A stretch of 64,000 bases of DNA, from the NCBI RefSeq assembly GCF_035222375.1, contig NW_026946363.1, positions 2,356,001 to 2,420,000 of the forward strand. The letters are read 5' to 3'. Numbering within the stretch: position 1 is the stretch's first letter; the number at the start of each line of letters is the position of its first letter. Of the stretch, positions 60,143-64,000 are shown one piece after another. The notes under the pieces are model-generated. The model was not told the DNA's origin. It did not search any database and saw only the letters and a program-made list of their open reading frames with translations. This DNA comes from Podospora pseudocomata (taxonomy: Eukaryota > Ascomycota > Sordariomycetes > Sordariales > Podosporaceae). Both the position numbers and the translations under genes were made by a program.

Positions 60143-62859
60143 TCAAACAATATTATAAACCCTCTTCGCAATCAAATAACACGCCAGCCCAAAAACCAAC
60201 AATCCCCCGGTGATACACCAAAACCAAACCAACCCCGCCTCCGACTCCTGCCCCGGCACCAACACATTCATCCCCCACAGCCCAGTAATGATGTTCATAG
60301 GCAGTACAATCGTCCCCAGAACCGTCAACTTCCCCAGCACATCCGCCGTCTGCTCCTGCCTCTCATTCATCCTAATGTTGATCTGCGCCAAATAATTCCC
60401 ATGAGACCTCGCCAAGATCCTATATCCCTTGTCAGCACTCACCACCAGCCTTGATACCTGACAACAGGAAGACTTACTTCTCATAATGACTCAAATTCGA
60501 CGTCATCGTCACAATATGATCCTGAATATCCCCCAAATACAACCCAATCTCACTCCTCGGCGCAACCTCCCAATGCTCATTACACCTTTTAGCAAACCCC
60601 TTGATCACATCCGCCTTGTTCCCCAGCAACCGATACAAACTCATCACCTTCTTCCTGCAATCCCCCACCCGCCTCAGCATGTCCCTCCCCGCCTCGGCAT
60701 CGTCCCCCAACTCCCTCTTCTCATTACTACTCCCGTCCTGCTTGTTATTCCTACTACCATACGGATCCGTCGTCGCCGCGGCAGTAGTCGAGTGCAGTTG
60801 CAAAATCTCATCATCAATATCGTCCACCTCGTCCTCAATGCTCTGAATCAACGGCCCAAACACGTCCGTGATGTCGTCGATGATGGCGTAGCTGATCCAG
60901 TCCGACGACAGGATCAGATAGTCCCTCAGCTGTCGGATGCGCCGGCGGACGTTGGCAGGGTGGGGCGTCACGCTAAAATGGAAGCTCAGCACACACTCCC
61001 TAAACACCACCACGTACATGTTCACCGGCTCCATGAAATTCTCGCTTGACTGGTCTTGGTCAAAAGACCGGTAGTTGACAAAGTAGTAGTGCCGAAACAG
61101 TTCCACCTTCTCCCGCTGCTCCTGCATCATGATGTCTTCTGCTGTCAACGGATGGATTCCAAACGCCTTGGAGATGATCTTCATCTCTTGCTCTGTTGGA
61201 CTCAGAATGTCAAGCCACCAGACTGGGCGCTCACCATACCGGATGGGTTTGGGTTCCTTTTGGGGGGTGGGGTGCAAGTTGTTGTTGTTGTTGTTGTTGT
61301 TATTGCTACTGTTGTCTGGTTGGGGGGATTTGACATGGTCAGGTACGGGGGATCGCATGCGGGAGGGGGTGTGCTCCCCAGAGTAGGCTTTTTGCTCACT
61401 GTGGTGTGATTTGGGCTCCGTCGACATCGGCCGGCCGTTGTTAGCGGATCCGGTCCGTTCTCTTCGAAGCTCGGCGAAATCCTGGTGTTGAACGTTTGCC
61501 GTTGTGCTAGTTGCGAGGGACGGTTGACGGACGGGGATTCGAGGGTCGCCGTTTTGACCAGCCAACACCTGTGATAGGCTGACTGTTGGGTCCTCGTCTT
61601 CGTCCTCGCTCTCGGAAGAATCTGACAGGATTGGGGGGTCTGGGATAAACAGCTCCTTGAAACTACCTCCGGGCTGGACCAGTTCTCCAATAGTCTGGCT
61701 GTGAATGGTGCTTTGGAACTCTTCGTTGAAGTAGGTGAACCGGTAGGGTGCTTCCTCCTCGGCCTGAAACCAACCGCGGTGGACAGGCCTCAGTCTGCCG
61801 TTGATGAGCTGGGGCTCTACCATCCTCTTCACCCGGCGCTCTTCGCTACGTCCCTCCTTCTCGACTCTACTCCATTCATTCAACAGAGCAATATCTGGCC
61901 ACTTGCGGCGACGTCTCCGCGCCCGCCCACGGTAACCATGAGCATCGCGAATCCCAAGCTCGTCGTCGGCGATATCAGAAAGGCCCTCTTGGGGAAAGCA
62001 CACATCCTCCTCAGCCTGCAAAGCAGCAATTGTCTTCCTCCTCTCCAATGGCGAATTGTGGAACGATTCATGGTCGTCTTCGTCATAATCCCTTCTCTGC
62101 GAATCACCGTTTTCAAGCTCGTCGCGCAGCAAAGCATCGCCGAAGCTCATATCCATGCGGTCCAGTGGGCGCATCGGAGGCGTTCCCGGCACCGATGGCG
62201 GATAATTGACATTATAAGTATCGTTCCCGGATCCGAGGAAGCGTCTCTTGGAACTGCTCCTGCTCGATTCGTGACGACTGCCGGGACCGCTTCTTCGAAG
62301 AGTAGCTTCTCCGGACCCATAGCTCGGGAATGTTTCGCCTCGTTGGAAGACAGAGCTAGATAGGAGCGGTGCTCCTTCTCCGTCTTCCTCGCTGGTGTCT
62401 CCTCTGCTCATATGCTTCAGTCTGCTACCGCCGGGCGTGGCGAGAAGGGAGCCGCTCGCTGTCATCATAGACGGACGTCGGGGTCGGATGAAGGATTTAT
62501 GTTCTCTATATTTGTGCAATGTTAGTGATGTCCACTGCGCAATGAGTAATGCAAGAAAAGGGATCGGCGCACCTGTGATCTAACAAAGCATCGCTGTCGA
62601 GGCTTGTGTTGCTCGCATTACGACCAGGCCTGGAATAGAATCCTTCAAGGCCAGTGCCCATATCCTCAGGCCTATCGAGTCCGGACTCGACGTCATCTGG
62701 AGCAAGGCCGGCGAATGACTTTCTTCTAGTCTGCTTCTTCTTCTTGCCGCCCCTGTGATTCTTTCTCTTGCGTGGCGCGTGTGCCGAAGTTGAAGGCGCA
62801 TTTGGTTCCATTGTGGAGGCTTCCTCGACGATATTTCTTGTCCTTGGGGACTGGGACAT
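60143..62859 (-). CDS. mnr2: CorA-type magnesium transporter, Mnr2/Alr group
   Basis: Mg2+ channel of the CorA family; Mnr2 proteins sit on the vacuole and Alr proteins on the plasma membrane. Exons: 62859-62573, 62505-60478, 60419-60143, giving 863 residues. A basic KRK/GGKKKK N-terminus opens a long polar cytoplasmic region with Ser-rich stretches and nine Asn in a row (GTT repeat near 61275-61300). The CorA core starts about residue 520 (RPVWWLDILSPTEQEMKII, IHPLTAEDIMMQEQREKVE). The last exon has the two membrane helices with the pore motif GMN at 821-823 (LPMNIITGLWGMNVLVPG). The Asn-rich long N-terminus favours Mnr2 over Alr, with moderate certainty. The start at 62859 (MSQSPRTRN) is preferred over an in-frame ATG 16 codons later. 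Confidence 0.92.
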
Positions 62860-64000
62860 GCGCTGAGGGCTGATGGATGCTTGGAGGCGGCGTGCGGCGG
62901 CAGCCTATAGCGGTGGATTCGATTGAGCTTAGAACATGAGAGGGCTGTGCCAATCGCGAGCGCCTCGTGGAGCGATAACGGGGTCAATCGGGATGGCGTT
63001 GTTAGAGGGTAGGTGTGTGAATAAGGATAAGTATCACACGACCGGTGGATGATAACTGTGATTTGCTGTTCTTGTTCTCCCGGCGTGGGAAAGAGGATGA
63101 CGTGAATGCCACCGGAGGCGCAGGGAGAAGATGCAAAAGCAGGGGTCTGTCTCGGCAAGCCCTGGAGCTCCGTCTTGAAGATGATTGGCGCCACGTGCAG
63201 CCAGTCGAGAGAGACTTAGGTTTTCAAAGCGCAGACAATGGTTCGAGTATTTGTGTTCACTCTCTCTCTCTCCGACACGATGGTTCAAGAAATAAAATCT
63301 AGGAATAGTGTAGCTTCAAATCCGAATGGGAAAAAAATAATTTCGCCGGCCGTTGGGTAACGCTTGTCCCAGGTCCCTGGTGATGTCAACGGGAGAGGGG
63401 GGAGCCGTCTGGTGGAACCCTACTTGCTAAAAGCGGGCTGAGGATCATGGCTCCAGCATCTGCTTTTGGGTCGAGCTTCACTCCATGCATACTATGTGTC
63501 AAGCTGGAAGCTTGAATTGATTCAGATGCTTGGCTCACTTGATGGTGACCATTTTTATTTCTCTCGTCTCGGTGCATTCCGGGTAGGTAGGTGGTCATCA
63601 CCATAGCTGTGAGGACTTTGATCCAGCGAAACTAGACCCGGGCAACCTACCATCTTCAATCACTTATACTAGTTAAATAGATATATACGTGCAGAAACAA
63701 CTATCAGCGCCCCGACTCCACTATTTCAATATCTGGCCTCACCACATATCACTGCGATACCTGAAAACTCAAATCACTTTCTCAGGATCTTGGCCTCTGC
63801 CCAGACGGGTGGCTAAGATGAAGGTTCAGTGGCTAGGTTTTGGCAAGTGGCTTGTGTTGAAAATGGCCTGTGCATCCTGAACTTCCGGGTTACCCATGCC
63901 AAGCCCATCCTAACCGCAAACAACATCTGAAGATGGGGTCGCCCCAGTGTTCACCATGACAACGTCAGATCGGCTCCGGGGAAGGGAGACACTGGGATGA
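62860..64000. other. CorA gene upstream region to window end
   Basis: No supported gene. Contains a CT microsatellite at 63258-63270; the short open frames on both strands show no family signal. A gene could begin beyond the window. Confidence 0.5.

Noticed and set aside
60486-61049. 187-codon plus-strand frame
   Set aside because: Antisense to the CorA transporter exon, with Pro/His/Arg-rich composition.

Overview
This is a nuclear segment of a filamentous ascomycete, most likely a sordariomycete and probably of the order Sordariales. The evidence is split eukaryotic genes with mostly 50-110 nt introns (GTATGT/GTAAGT donors, CTAAC/CTGAC-type branch sites), wide intergenic spaces with CT-rich leaders, and fungal-restricted families (PalC, Erb1, Mnr2-type CorA, Zn2Cys6 regulator, DUF2406, cupredoxin/transmembrane protein). 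The genus is an inference; no species marker was identified. Exon structures below were assembled by hand from splice sites, reading phase and protein-family continuity. Every intact gene closes in frame.

Layout. 1-8.9 kb: MED14 (3' end outside the window), glucose-6-phosphate dehydrogenase, ribosomal protein eL33. 8.9-14.7 kb: a 5.8 kb gene-poor stretch with two short tandem repeats. 14.7-24.9 kb: a DUF2406 protein, VMA21 divergent from a Fun30-type SNF2 remodeller, and a patatin-fold protein. 25-27.4 kb: two decayed genes, a lectin-like propeller remnant (-) and a multiply frameshifted large protein (+). 27.4-32.5 kb: gene-poor, with an old duplication. 32.5-44.9 kb: an unrecognised small acidic protein, a secreted SGNH hydrolase, ERB1, a Zn2Cys6 transcription factor, and ERV29/SURF4. 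45-53.3 kb: gene-poor DNA, a cupredoxin-domain membrane protein, and ALG6. 53.6-62.9 kb: palC, LEO1, a Mob-family kinase activator, and an Mnr2-type CorA magnesium transporter.

This is a housekeeping neighbourhood, not a pathway cluster. It covers transcription (MED14, LEO1, FUN30), ribosome production (eL33, ERB1), secretory-pathway and vacuole upkeep (VMA21, ERV29, ALG6), pH signalling (palC), Mg2+ transport and NADPH supply. I see no biosynthetic cluster, intact transposon, tRNA, rRNA or CRISPR array.

The most unusual observations are: a 10-nt exon in eL33 and a 21-nt exon in G6PDH; a patatin-fold protein lacking both catalytic dyad residues; a coding-like 390 bp tail after the LEO1 stop with in-frame TAG codons and a 150 bp (50-codon) tandem duplication; and a drift from C-ending to G-ending synonymous codons along exons that appears to restart after introns in several genes.
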